62,000 bases of DNA from Acanthaster planci (lineage: Eukaryota; Echinodermata; Asteroidea; Valvatida; Acanthasteridae), in NCBI RefSeq assembly GCF_001949145.1, contig NW_019091358.1, positions 490,265 through 552,264 of the forward strand, given 5' to 3'. A program made the position numbers and the translations under genes. Shown here in pieces: positions 12,171-23,823 of the stretch. The number at the start of each line of letters is the position of its first letter. The first letter of the stretch is position 1. Under the pieces are notes generated by a model that did not search any database, was not told where the DNA came from, and saw nothing but the letters and a program-made list of their open reading frames with translations.

Positions 12171-13733
12171 CCATAAAGCCTCTTTGGGAATGATGGAATG
12201 CTCGCCCTTCAGATACATGTATGATATACATGTATGTGCATTGTACATTTTATCGATTCTTGGGAATTGGATACATACTTGAAATCGTTGGTAAATACCT
12301 AATTTCTCCAACAGAGAAAACTATTGTGTGAGTTACCGTACCATCACCACTAGCTGCTTACTGGTAGATCTTCATGTACATGTACAAAGTGCATGTGGTT
12401 GTGCTGATTTGGTAGTGACGCAGTGAGGTCTTCAGTATCAGTTTTTTGTGTGTCTCTGTTATTGCTGTCAACACAAGACCTAACAGTACACATACATGTA
12501 CATGTACACACTTAAGAGTCTGTTAAAATGTAACTAATTATGCAGGTGTACAGGTACATTGGTTTTGGTCTGATGGATACTGTATGTACATGTACATGTA
12601 CCTGTGTGTATTGGTACTGTAAATACTGGCCTTGCAACACATCCAAAGAGATTGTGGTATCCATGCACTTTAAATACAAGTCATTTTAATGGCCTGCATT
12701 CAGTGCTTACAGCGGTGCTCTTCAGTGTCAAGTTCTTGCTGCGGGTACACAGAAATGAGTCTGTTTAATTTATGAATATGATAGTACCTTTTGAGACACA
12801 TGGATGGCTACCTACATGTAATGAAAGGTGCAAACGGTATGCAAACAGTGTGCAACATTTATGAGATGAAAGTAAATTTTGCATCAGGACAGGGCACTTT
12901 GAGATGGGCAGAATCATATTGTAAACATGGGTTTGTAGGATAGCAGAAAGTTGATGAGACTATACATGTCGACCTTTAGTTGTACATGCCAGTAAAACCA
13001 TTTTTACTCATGCTTACATGTACTAGCATTAGGCAAACTGGTCTGGAACATGTTTTTGTTGTGCATGTACAAGAATGTACATGTACATCACAGTCTGCTA
13101 CTAAAACATGAGCAGGAAACTTATTTCAATTGGCAGCAGTTTTACAGTGTAATCACTGGACTTTGTGCAGTGTGTTGCTGTTGAAGACTCTCTTCCAAAA
13201 AGTCTTTTAATCGCTTCAGGACAACTCATGCAGGCCCCTCTTGGAGAACAAAAAACTAACTTCGGGTTTATTGGTAATGGTATAGTAGCATATTTGGCTC
13301 ACTTTTGGACAAATCAGCCGAAAGAACATATGTCCTGTAAATTGGAGTAAATATTCATTGACAGTAATCATTCGTTCCGGGACTTGTTTGTTTTGCTTGT
13401 TTTGTATTTTGCTGCTGCATCATGCACATCAGTGACACAGTGACAAACTCTGCCACAGAACATGTCCAGTCAGAGTACCATCTGATCGTAGAAGTCTGTC
13501 TCTCCCCCTCCCCTATAAGATGCTGAGGTCCCTTAGGCTCGGAACTTTCAAATGCTGGTGATGCCTCTGCAGTGTGGACCCAGTGTTGCCAATGGTGGTT
13601 CAACCATTCAAATCACTCCTGTGATGTGTGTTCACTGCACCATTAAGTCACTCGCCAGTGGTGGTACCAAAACCTGTGCATAGTCAACACCACAGTGTAC
13701 CCCCCCCAAAAAAAACTGCTTGGCCGTGGAGTC

Positions 13734-13837
13734 AGTTCAGACAACTTGTGAATTGACCTTGGCAGTGGTTCTATGGCCAAATGACAGTTCAGACAACTTG
13801 TGAATTGACCTTGGCAGTGGTTCTATGGCCAAATGAC
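13734..13837. repeat. Exact 52 bp tandem duplication
   Basis: The unit at 13734-13785, beginning AGTTCAGACAACTTGTGAAT and ending GGCCAAATGAC, is repeated without a mismatch at 13786-13837. The exact identity implies a recent event or an assembly artefact. Confidence 0.95.
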
Positions 13838-13976
13838 GGTTGGATCTCATATTTTTTGTCGTGTTTCAGCTGAACACCCTCCTGAAGTGGCCAGGCACAA
13901 TGAACTGATCGAGTCACAAATTCTTGTTTTTTTCCCCAGCAGAATCAAAAGTCATTTCTTGTATACGCCTCTGAAA

Positions 13977-14135
13977 TACATGTACATGTACCGGTACATG
14001 TTCATGTGCCGATTCACTATGCTAGGTACATGTGTGGTATACATGTACTGTACATGTGCAACTGTACTACATGTATACACATACTGATACATGAATGTGT
14101 ACAGTCCAGACAAACATGTACATGTACTGTACATA
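13977..14135. repeat. Degenerate TACATGTA/TACCGGTA array
   Basis: About 160 bp dense in TACATGTA, ACCGGTAC, GTACTGTAC and ATGTATAC words, including TACATGTACATGTACCGGTA. Confidence 0.75.
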
Positions 14136-16696
14136 TAGATCATGCATGTGTACAGCATAGTGTATGGTACTTTGCAGTGCTCTTGTCACGGTGGGCGGTG
14201 CCGGATGGCACCACCCTGTGCTGCAAATTTCCACTTTGCTCTTGGGTTCAAATTGGCTGTGCCGCCTGTACATCTGCATCTGTATATCATACCGGTATAC
14301 ATGGATACATGTATGTTCAAAATAAATGGCCTGCATAAAAGGCTGATATTGTCTTAAACAATTTGATTCCAGCTGGTTGAAAAATTGGCCAAAATTTGAG
14401 CCAACTGGTTAGGTGGCCAGTTGGAAGAGGAAAAATACACTAAGATCGAACACTAATGAGCCCCTCCCCTCGAGTTGAGCTCCGCACTCTTTAAGAGTCA
14501 AGACTACAGAGGAACCGCTATCCATCCAGCGCCAACTTTTGTGCTTTGAATTATCATGTTCCCCACCAATTGCCATGGCAACAAATGTCTGGAGACTATT
14601 AGGTATTGAGTTCCCTGCAGTAATAACAGGTGTGCATTGGAAGCACTGCTCATGTTGGAAGGCTATGAATATTTGATATCAGCATGTGTAATGCATGTAA
14701 ACTGCCTTCATGATCATGATTAGTGAGCGTAACTGGTAATAATGAAATTCGTTCAAATTACATGTACATGTACCGGTACATGTTCTTTGCAGTACTAAAA
14801 CAAAATTTTTTTCAGGGATTGATGAATGCATGGTTTCTTTTGGCAGACCTATCGTATAATGTACATGTATGTACATGTTTTACATGTACTTTATCAAAAA
14901 GGACTGACCACAAAGGGAACAAAGAACATGTCCCTGTCCTCAGTGATCAGGCTTTTGTCCTCGGTGGTGAGTGCCAGTGGCTTGTCTGTGGGAGAGTGTT
15001 TCATTAAGGAGACATACATGTAGGAAATGGTGTCCCCTCTTCCATGGTACCGGTATCTAGTAAAATGGAACTGAACATAAACATGCACCTGCCTAGTTTC
15101 AATATTGGTGTAATGAACAGACACTGCGTGATATATTCCATCAAACAAAATGGCATCAAAAACGTGGAAAATTTTTGCATAAAATGTCTTGCATAGGTTG
15201 CAGCACTACCTCTTGAAGCCAGACTGATATGCTCCAGGTTGATGTGTTTTGTTTATGGTCAGCTACATGTATTTTGTAGACAATTGGGGCTGCATAATTA
15301 CATGCACATGTATGTTAGTAATAAGGAGAAAATTGGCAAAATGAGTGGTACTAAGCGAGAGAGACATTGTCAGTCATGGCAGCGCGTGTTTGCACTGGTA
15401 CATGTATATAGGCGTACCCAAGACCGTCGGCAAAGTTGAACCAAGTGCAACTTTGTGGCCTGTCGCCGTCCCTGTTTGGGTCAGTTGTAATGAAGTGTTC
15501 CCATGTGACTGCAGAACAGAAACTGATTGGTGATGTTCTCTGTAGTTCTCTTCGTTGATATGGAAACCAGTTTTACTACATGTGCCTTTCCTTTCAACAC
15601 CCTCCGAACTCGATGCAGGAGCACAAACCGGGAAATGTTCATTTGTTGCTGAGAGAGTCATAGGCAAAACGAGCCCTCCACCTGTGAGAGGAAGATGGTT
15701 TAATCCCCGCCGGAATTATCCCCAGCCAGAATGTCAACAGATGAAACTTAATTCATTGTTTACCATTCTGTTTGGGTGTGCCCTGTCATGATTCATTGTT
15801 TGGAGATTTTCAAATTACAGGAGAAGCCAGTTGCACACGCATGTACATGGACATTAGCATCAGTGTACAAGTTGGGTACATGTACATGTACATGTAAATG
15901 TACCGTACACATGTATGCATGGACTCATTTGTAATAGGGTGATGATGCATAGAACAATTAGCTTTTAAAATATCCAGTCACACCCGCCCACCCCGAGTTA
16001 GGAAGCTGATATAATGACTTTCAACAGGAAATTGCTTGCTACCGTAGCTCAGCTCTGCTGGCTTGGTGCTAAAAACACACAGAGCTCTATAGTGCTGAAC
16101 AACACCACAGTCAAGGAGTAGTTTACGGTGTAAAAATTTCCCATGTACACATGTACCGTCTGCCCCTGGCCATTACTTTCTGTCATGCTTTTGCTTCCCA
16201 GCACACAATTATCTTTTTGCATTGGTGGCTGGTGTCGTTAGAATGGATGTGCTCTAGTGTGCACCAAAAATATACATGTAGGACTAAGATTGCTCCTCGC
16301 TTTTATTTGAACTTCATTTCATTTGAGTCGATCACTGTGGGCAGTGAAGACCATTTGTGACCTGCTGTGTGAAAATACATACGTACATGTAAGTTGTAAA
16401 GTGCTATAAATTTTTTTGGTATTGTTTTTTCCTTATAATGGGCAAAAACTCCTAATTAGAAAAAAAATAATTTCCCTGACCAGGGTTTGATCTGAGATTT
16501 AATGCGTGCCTGTCTGATCCACTCCAAGCAATTACTAAAATGACTACATGCCTTCTCACAACTTCCTCTTTCTTTTTTTTTTTGATACCCTCCTGCAATA
16601 CGGTATCTCGGCCCAGCTTTTCATATCACTTGTTATTGTTTAAGGCAATATGGAGATCTACTCATCAGTATTAGGCCAGCATGCAACATTTTAATG

Positions 16697-18034
16697 GATG
16701 GGGGATAAGCCTGTTCGATATTCAATTCTTTTCATATCATGATATCATGAAGAAAATATCGCAATATCCGATGTTATCGCGACAACGTCATTTTCCATTC
16801 ATGAAATAAACACGACCGAAATCACCACTACATGTATGTCTTAAGAGCCACGTTAAAAAAACAACCAGGACAAAAAAGATGTATGGGCCTATGTATTATC
16901 TCTACGTTAAGAACTCTTATATGCTGGTGGAAAGGAAATTTCAACATAGAAATTGTGGACATCATATATCATATCATGGCATCATACGGAAAAAGCCATT
17001 TCCCTGCACACATTAGCGGTAAAGTTCACTCAATAAGGTAACCCCCAAAATGGACAGCGCACATGCATGTTACTAGAGGGGCTACTGGTATTGATACCGT
17101 CATTTCTAAGTCGTCACTTATTTCTCATACGGTAAGTCGGAATGTTTCACTTGGTCCCTTTTCTACAAGGCCACAAAAAATCCTTCTTGTAAGTCGGCAA
17201 GGAAAATATCACGCTTCGGTATCGGTTTCTTTCGCCACGGTTGCCTAGAAGCGACAAGCCCCACACTGCTCAACTGATGCATGTACGTGGTTAGGTACAT
17301 CAATACCAGGGACCCCTCTCGGGCTACACGCATGCGCTCTGTCCAGTTTTGGGGTGGCCTTATTGAACAAACTTAACATGTAGGCCGTTTTCCAATACTC
17401 AACTTTGTTTCTGTTCAGGCTTCAACTGTTTTTTTACTAAATTGACTTTAAAGTTGGAAGCGCAATATTTTTAGCAAGTCTGATAGTGGCACAAAACATC
17501 AAGTAAGATGCAAAAAGAGCCAAACATAACAGTTCTTCAATTTAATTGAAATGCTGCAGGCCCACAATCAGGAATTGTTTTGGAGATGAAGCCTGAGACG
17601 GAGACGAAGTTGAGTATTGGAAAACGTGTGCGATGCGGCGATCTCGAGTCCCGAGTGAGAGACACCGCGAGTCGTCGATTATCTTTTTACTGTATTAGAC
17701 CCAATGAAGCTGGAGTTTACTGTACAATACATTACACGTGCGTACAGTCTGTTGGTTTGGTTCTGCCCCCTAATACTTGTAAGACACTTGTAGCTGCTGG
17801 GGCCAACAGTGTTTGTATTTTTGTGGCCCAAATGCAGTAATGCATGCAGGGCTCAACACACGGTGCATTTACTTCCCCATATGCATGTACAGAACATCAT
17901 TTGGAGCTTATTTTGATAATTTTCGGCATATCGATTTGCACGATTTCCCATATGTGTTTTTACGGACGATACAATATCTAATATCATATCGAAATATTGT
18001 GAAATATCGTCATATCGAACAGTCTTAGATGGGG
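16697..18034. mobile_element. Possible 1.3 kb element with GTTCGATAT ends
   Basis: The left end (GGGGATAAGCCTGTTCGATAT) and the complement of the right end (CATCTAAGACTGTTCGATAT) resemble each other, and both are followed inward by about 80 bp rich in ATATCG words. The interior (16800-17900) has no recognisable protein. The outer similarity is short, so the boundaries are uncertain. Confidence 0.4.
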
Positions 18035-18368
18035 GGGAGGTTTTTAAATTTTGTACCAGTAGAAGAAAATACATGATACATGTACATGCTTCGTGTCCAA
18101 AATTATTGATGCCTGTCTGCCTGACAGGTGGTTAGATAAGACACTGGCCTAGAGGCAAGGTTCTGTCAATAGCAGTACAGTAGTTACACCAGGAAAGCTC
18201 ACGTTTCACCTCTTTCAATTCTGCTTGTGCACCTAGTGGTAACTGACTATAGTATTATATTCCTGGAGAGATTCAGGCTCATGCCAGATTCATTTCTCAT
18301 TTGCTCTTCATCACATAGCTGCTGGTGGACTTGGACCAGTAACCATACATGTACACTTTTTTTAGGAC

Positions 18369-18394
18369 TACATGTACATGTACATGTACATGTA
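18369..18394. repeat. Perfect TACATG array
   Basis: Four and a third perfect TACATG units in a row (26 bp), the longest uninterrupted tract I found. The tract is its own reverse complement. Confidence 0.9.
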
Positions 18395-18730
18395 GTTATA
18401 GGCACATAAACAAACGAATGCATAGGCTTTCCATTTCAGTCCTGGCATTGGTCAGAACATGACCAACCATTCCCTAAACCAGGCTGAAGTACACCCGTCA
18501 TACGTCCCGGTACACACACACTCACAGACCAGCAGACCGGTACGCGTAATTGTGATGTTTAACTTTTCCCCTGCTCTTTTTGTTAATATGGGCGATCTAC
18601 AATAGTGCACTTCCAAGAGTTGGCAATGCGTTGGCCAATCACAGTGCGTGAAAGGGTCGACAGATTTGGCGCTATGGTTCATGGTTCATGTATGGTTCAT
18701 GTAGTTTTACGGGAAGGAGTTGGCATTATT

Positions 18731-18797
18731 TATACATGTGCATACATGTACTGTACTTACATATACATGTACATGTACACTAGTACCGGTACCGGTA
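18731..18797. repeat. TACATGTA and TACCGGTACCGGTA array
   Basis: The tract ends in TAGTACCGGTACCGGTAG, directly joined to TACATGTACATGTACAC. Both palindrome types thus sit in one array in the same TAC..GTA register. Confidence 0.8.
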
Positions 18798-19431
18798 GGC
18801 CTGTTCTCCCAGATTAATATTTCCTCAGCCTTTGAATGGTACCAGTTCATGTAGCACAACTTTGTAAAATGAACTTTCTAAGATGGCCTACTGGCCTATA
18901 ACATTGCTTTGTACACGTACGGAACTGTGTTAAAGTTCAGTATTGGATGCATGCTTAAAGGATATCTTTTCAGTGTTTAGTAAAACAAAGCCTCCCTTAA
19001 AAATGTATCAACTGGTAATAGTATCATACATGTTCCTTAAGTGTTCGTATGATGATATGATACGGGTACACTGTACATGCTGAGTCATATGAACCAGTAC
19101 CAACGGTTGGCTGGAGTTGGTGATAGGAGGTTTGGCAATCAGTTTCTAGTATCATACATCTTTGACATAAACAAGCATGACTTTTGATCTTTGAGTTCCC
19201 CTTAACCCTAAAGGAGCTTTGTTATTTTGGCAGATCTCACAGGTCTCATAGAAATTTGGCAAGCACGTAAAGACATTCCTTATCATTACAACTGTGAAGT
19301 TTGAAGTCAATCAGACCTTCACGTGCGGTTTTGTTTTGCAGTCATTTGAAGTTTGAGGGAACTGGTATGTACATGTACATGTAGGCTAGCCCGCATGCAT
19401 TGAGCACCACAGTGGAAAAAATATACATGTG

Positions 19432-19590
19432 CATTTTTGGCTGACCTGTCTCAGAAAAATTTGCGCTGCTTGAGAACGGTATGTTTGATTTTTGCAAAAT
19501 TGGTTTCAGTGACCACAAAGCATTACTCTTAAAACTCCTAAAAGCTCAACTCCTTAAAACAACCCACTGCGGCGATATAAAAGAAAAAAA
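19432..19590 (+). repeat. Dispersed repeat family A, copy 1
   Basis: It shares TTTTTGGCT, ACCTG, CTCAGAAAAAT, GCTGCTTG, GAACGG, CAAAATTGGT and CTTAAAACTC in order with the copy at 23172-23325. It is diverged and non-coding. Confidence 0.65.
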
Positions 19591-22500
19591 TGCTATTGGG
19601 GTTGGTGGATTCTGCCCCTCCCAGCTTATCTAAGGTTAACATGTCCATCAGCTGAATTTTATAGACAATCTCATTTAGAACTTTGGGGGAGGTTCAGCTT
19701 AAATTGGATGAAGTTATCCTGGGAGACACCTGAAAGATGATGCCTTAGGTATGTACATATACATGTAAAGGCAATCACTTTGGCATTAACTCCTGAAGCA
19801 CCTAATCTACCTTACAGATTCACGAGAGACTTGGGGAAATTGGCTCCAATCCAGTGGGCATGCAGTTGCTTACGCTTTGTAACTTTACAAAATGACTCTT
19901 GTTGAAGTGCTTGTTTTTCATTTTCTATTTGAGTGTGCTTGTGTGTTCGTGCAGCAGAATTAGCATTCTCAGCTCGTCATACTGATGCATCACTTGAACT
20001 GACACGGTGATCGATTACGGATTATGACATTAGTGAAAGAAATTGAATTTCCACTGATTAAAAAACACAGGATTTACTTCAGGACCTGGCTGTACCGATG
20101 TGTAATTGGAAAGTGGCTCTTTGATAACTTAAGTCTCATGTTGTTGGATTGTGTCACACAGATCGCTAGCATGGCTGCTTTTGTGGACAAAATTTTATTC
20201 AAGACCTTAATTACCACACCTAAATGTGTGTGCATATTGTAAATTATTCCTTTTTTAATCTTCTGAAGCCAAATGGCTTCAAGGAAACCGTATAAGCCAA
20301 CTGCAGGTGACCAAATAACATTAGAGTCGATGCTGCATCTCCCCAAGATTGTGTCACAGTTCTCCGAAGTCAGTTCCAAATTACCGGTAGCAGGCCCGCT
20401 GGGGTTGCTTGAAATTTGCTCATGTACGCAGACTGTGGTTAGCCTGCGGCAGTATTTTGCAGTCAGATCCATGAATGAAATTCAGCCCTGAATGTACATC
20501 GACTTCATGGATCTTGGAGTTAGTCAGGAGTCGTGCCGTAACACTGAGAAGGATAACACGTACATATTGGATTTTGTGCCAGGATTAAATTTTAGCCTCT
20601 TTCCCCCGCCCCCCGAGAAAAATAGCAATTTCTTCTGAACAGGCGTATAGTGAGATTCTCAGCCGAGGGAAGCCGAAATAGACTTGAGTTGGAGTTGTAT
20701 TTCCATTGAAGTAAGTGCTTTCTGTGGGCTCTCCAAATTATGAACAGAATGTTTAGAAAAAGAGGTACCAGTACCTCTTATAGCACTTCCAATTTGTCCT
20801 GTATTTTAAAGATTTTTTTTTAATGCTGGATACAGCTCCACTTTTTCAGAGTGTACTCTTAAAACCGCAAACTGCGTTCACTGTTCACACATCCATGGTC
20901 ACTAATCTCTCAACTCCTCTTCCATCTACATGTACATGTACCTTCCCAGCAATTTTTCTCATCTGCTTCTATCATAAACACAGAATTGTCAGAAATCTGA
21001 CTTATTTTTAGACAGCTTAGTCCCATTAACCAATTGCCCATCGGCTGTTCAGAAATAAATAATAAATAAATGAAAGTAGAATTCTTTCTTTTGTGAGATG
21101 GCAGGAGAAATGACAGCAGGTGACAAGCAAGCTGGCATGCCTTCCTGATAGAATCCCCAGGGCAAACAGGCATAATACAGTTTTCCCCATTAGCTCACTT
21201 CTGATTAAAATGTGAGATATTTTTGCAATCTAAGCCGACCAGAAAGATGGAACCTGTGAGGGAAAAACGACCTTTAGATTTTCATCTTCTGGAGTGTACT
21301 GCTCTGTTGGAACTACTTATACATACAATGTACATGTACAGTGTACTGGGCCCACATGCATTACAAATATTTGATGTGGCCTTTATACATGTGAAACGCG
21401 CCTTTGTTCTAATCAATTTCATTCAAAATTTTTATTTTGCCATACTTGAGGGGTGTTCTGGAGCATTTGTCGTTTTATGTTAATGCCTTTTATGCACATA
21501 TAGGTTCAATGCAAAAGAGGAACCTCAGTGTCACAATTGCTTCCATATCAGAAATTGTAGGAATGTAGATATTTTCTGCTGCCTTAATTTGCTTTTCTTT
21601 TTTTTTTCATTTTTGAACTTATCTTAAAATGTTTTCAGTGAGCAATTTAGGGATTCATTAAAACAGAAGAATCCCCATATAGGACAGCATTTGTCTACCT
21701 GGACTGACATTCCAGCAGCAGAGCCCTCCTTTACTTGCCAGGGAAAAGGTGGGAAATGTTTTTCAACTAGATAAACCAAAAAAAAGAAGTCAAATATTAT
21801 TTTCCTTTACTGAGGGGTGTTGGAAGTTGCTCAAATTTTGTTTGACCAACCAGGTACATGTACATGTACAGTACTCACCAAACCTCACTAATATCGTAGC
21901 ACACTGCATAGCAGTTCTTGTACATTTACATAAGTATAAACTCATTTAAAAAATCTCAAGTGGTTGAGTAACAACGGTATTGATTTTGTTTTAATCAGTA
22001 TGGACTCTGTAATCTGTTTGAAGAAGGAAATGTCCATTTTCCCAACTTCTCGATGTTCCAAGTGTCTATCCATATTCAAACCACTTGACAGTGCTTGACA
22101 TTTCTGATTGCTACAACCGCGTACAGAAAAAGCCACTATGCATCATTTTGGACGCTCTGAAAAATTGATCTCTGGTAGCAGATACTTAATGAAATGACAG
22201 AAGGCATATATCTCAAGAAATATGTTGATCTCAGATGACCCCACATGGAGTAGTGTCAGGCTGAATAATATACATGTAGGCCTACTTGATATTTTGTTGT
22301 TCCCACTGGTACATGTAGGTTGCCAGAGGGGAGCTTTGTTGTTGGAAGTAAACTTTGCAACTTTTCTCCCCTTTCAGTTCAGATTACGTGCAGCTCAACA
22401 GAAAACATCCACCATCAATACAAAAGCCAGCCTTGTAACGCCTTGTGACAAGAAAATACCTGGGCTTTACTTTGGAATGTGTGTCAGGGCAAGAATCTAC

Positions 22501-23171
22501 CCGTACCGGCCCAAAATGCAAATGCCAGAAAATTTACCGCTTTTGTCAGTGAAATAGGCCTACATGTGAGTGGTGTGTATGTATGCAAATGAGCCGGTTT
22601 GCCGTGGCCAGCCCAGAGTTTGGGGACCAATTTGTTTTTGTCACGCCTGAGCTTACAACTTAGAATTTGTCCCACAATAACTTTGTCCAACAAATCTGTA
22701 GTCCTCACAACATGCAGGGTTCCAGTATCAATGTTGTCAGGTTGTGGGTAGGCCTTCCTTACTTCAACCCTAAACCAGCTTAGGGGCTATTTTGGAGGGG
22801 GAAAGGGGGATGCTAGGGGATTACAGTCCCCTCCAACTCAGCTGTCACATTCCTCATCATTTTGAAACTTAGCAGGCATGTGTGACACTCAGGACTGGGG
22901 TCAAAATGAAGTGGGAAGAGGAGGGCACTGGATCTGTCTTTTTCCATTGTTTTATTGCCTGTAATAGCAGAGAGAAATGGGATGTCTAGAGTCTCTGTGG
23001 GAGAACTGATTGTGTGTGATGGTCAGTCGTTGCAGTAAACTGGTGATTTTGTAATGGGAACACATTAAAAAAGTAGTCCTTCCTAAAAAAAAGGAACTAC
23101 AGATAAATAGAGGGGGTCATATTTTGCACCTGGCAGTGTCACTTATGTCACACAGGATGTCAGTGCGAAAA

Positions 23172-23325
23172 AGTATGGATTTTTGGCTCACCTGTTCTCA
23201 GAAAAATATGCACTGCTTGGGAACGGCAGGTCCTATTTTCACAAAATTGGTGGCAAGATGTTACTGAAGAACCCCTTAAAACTCGGCACTTGCAGTAATG
23301 CACTACAGTGATATTGGAGGAAACG
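23172..23325 (+). repeat. Dispersed repeat family A, copy 2
   Basis: The same ordered blocks as at 19432-19590, in the same orientation. Downstream (23334-23357) is GGCTCTTTTAGGGTTAAG, whose complement appears at about 19198-19216, upstream of copy 1, so the full repeat may be longer and rearranged. Confidence 0.65.
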
Positions 23326-23794
23326 ATGAGGGGTCTCCCTGGCTCTTTTAGGGTTAAGTGGACAATTTCTTTTGTTAGGAAAGTTGGGGCTGAGCTGCGG
23401 GGGACCAACGGAACATTTGTCCCCATAAAAGTTTTGGGTTCCCTTAACGTCTATATTTCAATGAGCCGGAAATAGTGAAAGTTTTGCAAACCCTACTTCC
23501 ATGTACATGTACCATACAATCTTACAGTGTGGACCTGTGAACAAAAGAGGTCAACATAGGGGGTACATGTAACAGACGTTCTGTCAACCTTGTGTGGACT
23601 TGTATCCCATTATCCGCCTTTCTGGAAAATAGGCTTAGACTTATCGTCACAAAATGGAGAAGAGTAGTCAAGGAAATCATCAAAAAATCTGCATGTACCG
23701 GTACCTGAAAGTACATTGTAGCGTACATGTACATGTACAAATCATACCAGCGTGCCTCAGCTGTAATTACCCTCCTGAAGAAAAATGTGAGCTT

Positions 23795-23823
23795 CCCTAC
23801 ATGCCCTACATGCCCTACATGCA
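23795..23823. repeat. Three copies of CCCTACATG
   Basis: A 9 bp unit is repeated three times head to tail (CCCTACATGCCCTACATGCC and onward). Confidence 0.85.

Noticed and set aside
18121-18190. Another tRNA-like sequence (TGGTTAGATAAG ... GGTTCTGTC)
   Set aside because: The B box is poor and no body shared with the SINE copies follows.
20024-20491. Two adjacent open frames of 72 codons that could be exons
   Set aside because: No convincing splice sites, no recognised domain, and an equally long frame exists on the other strand. Chance is the simpler explanation.
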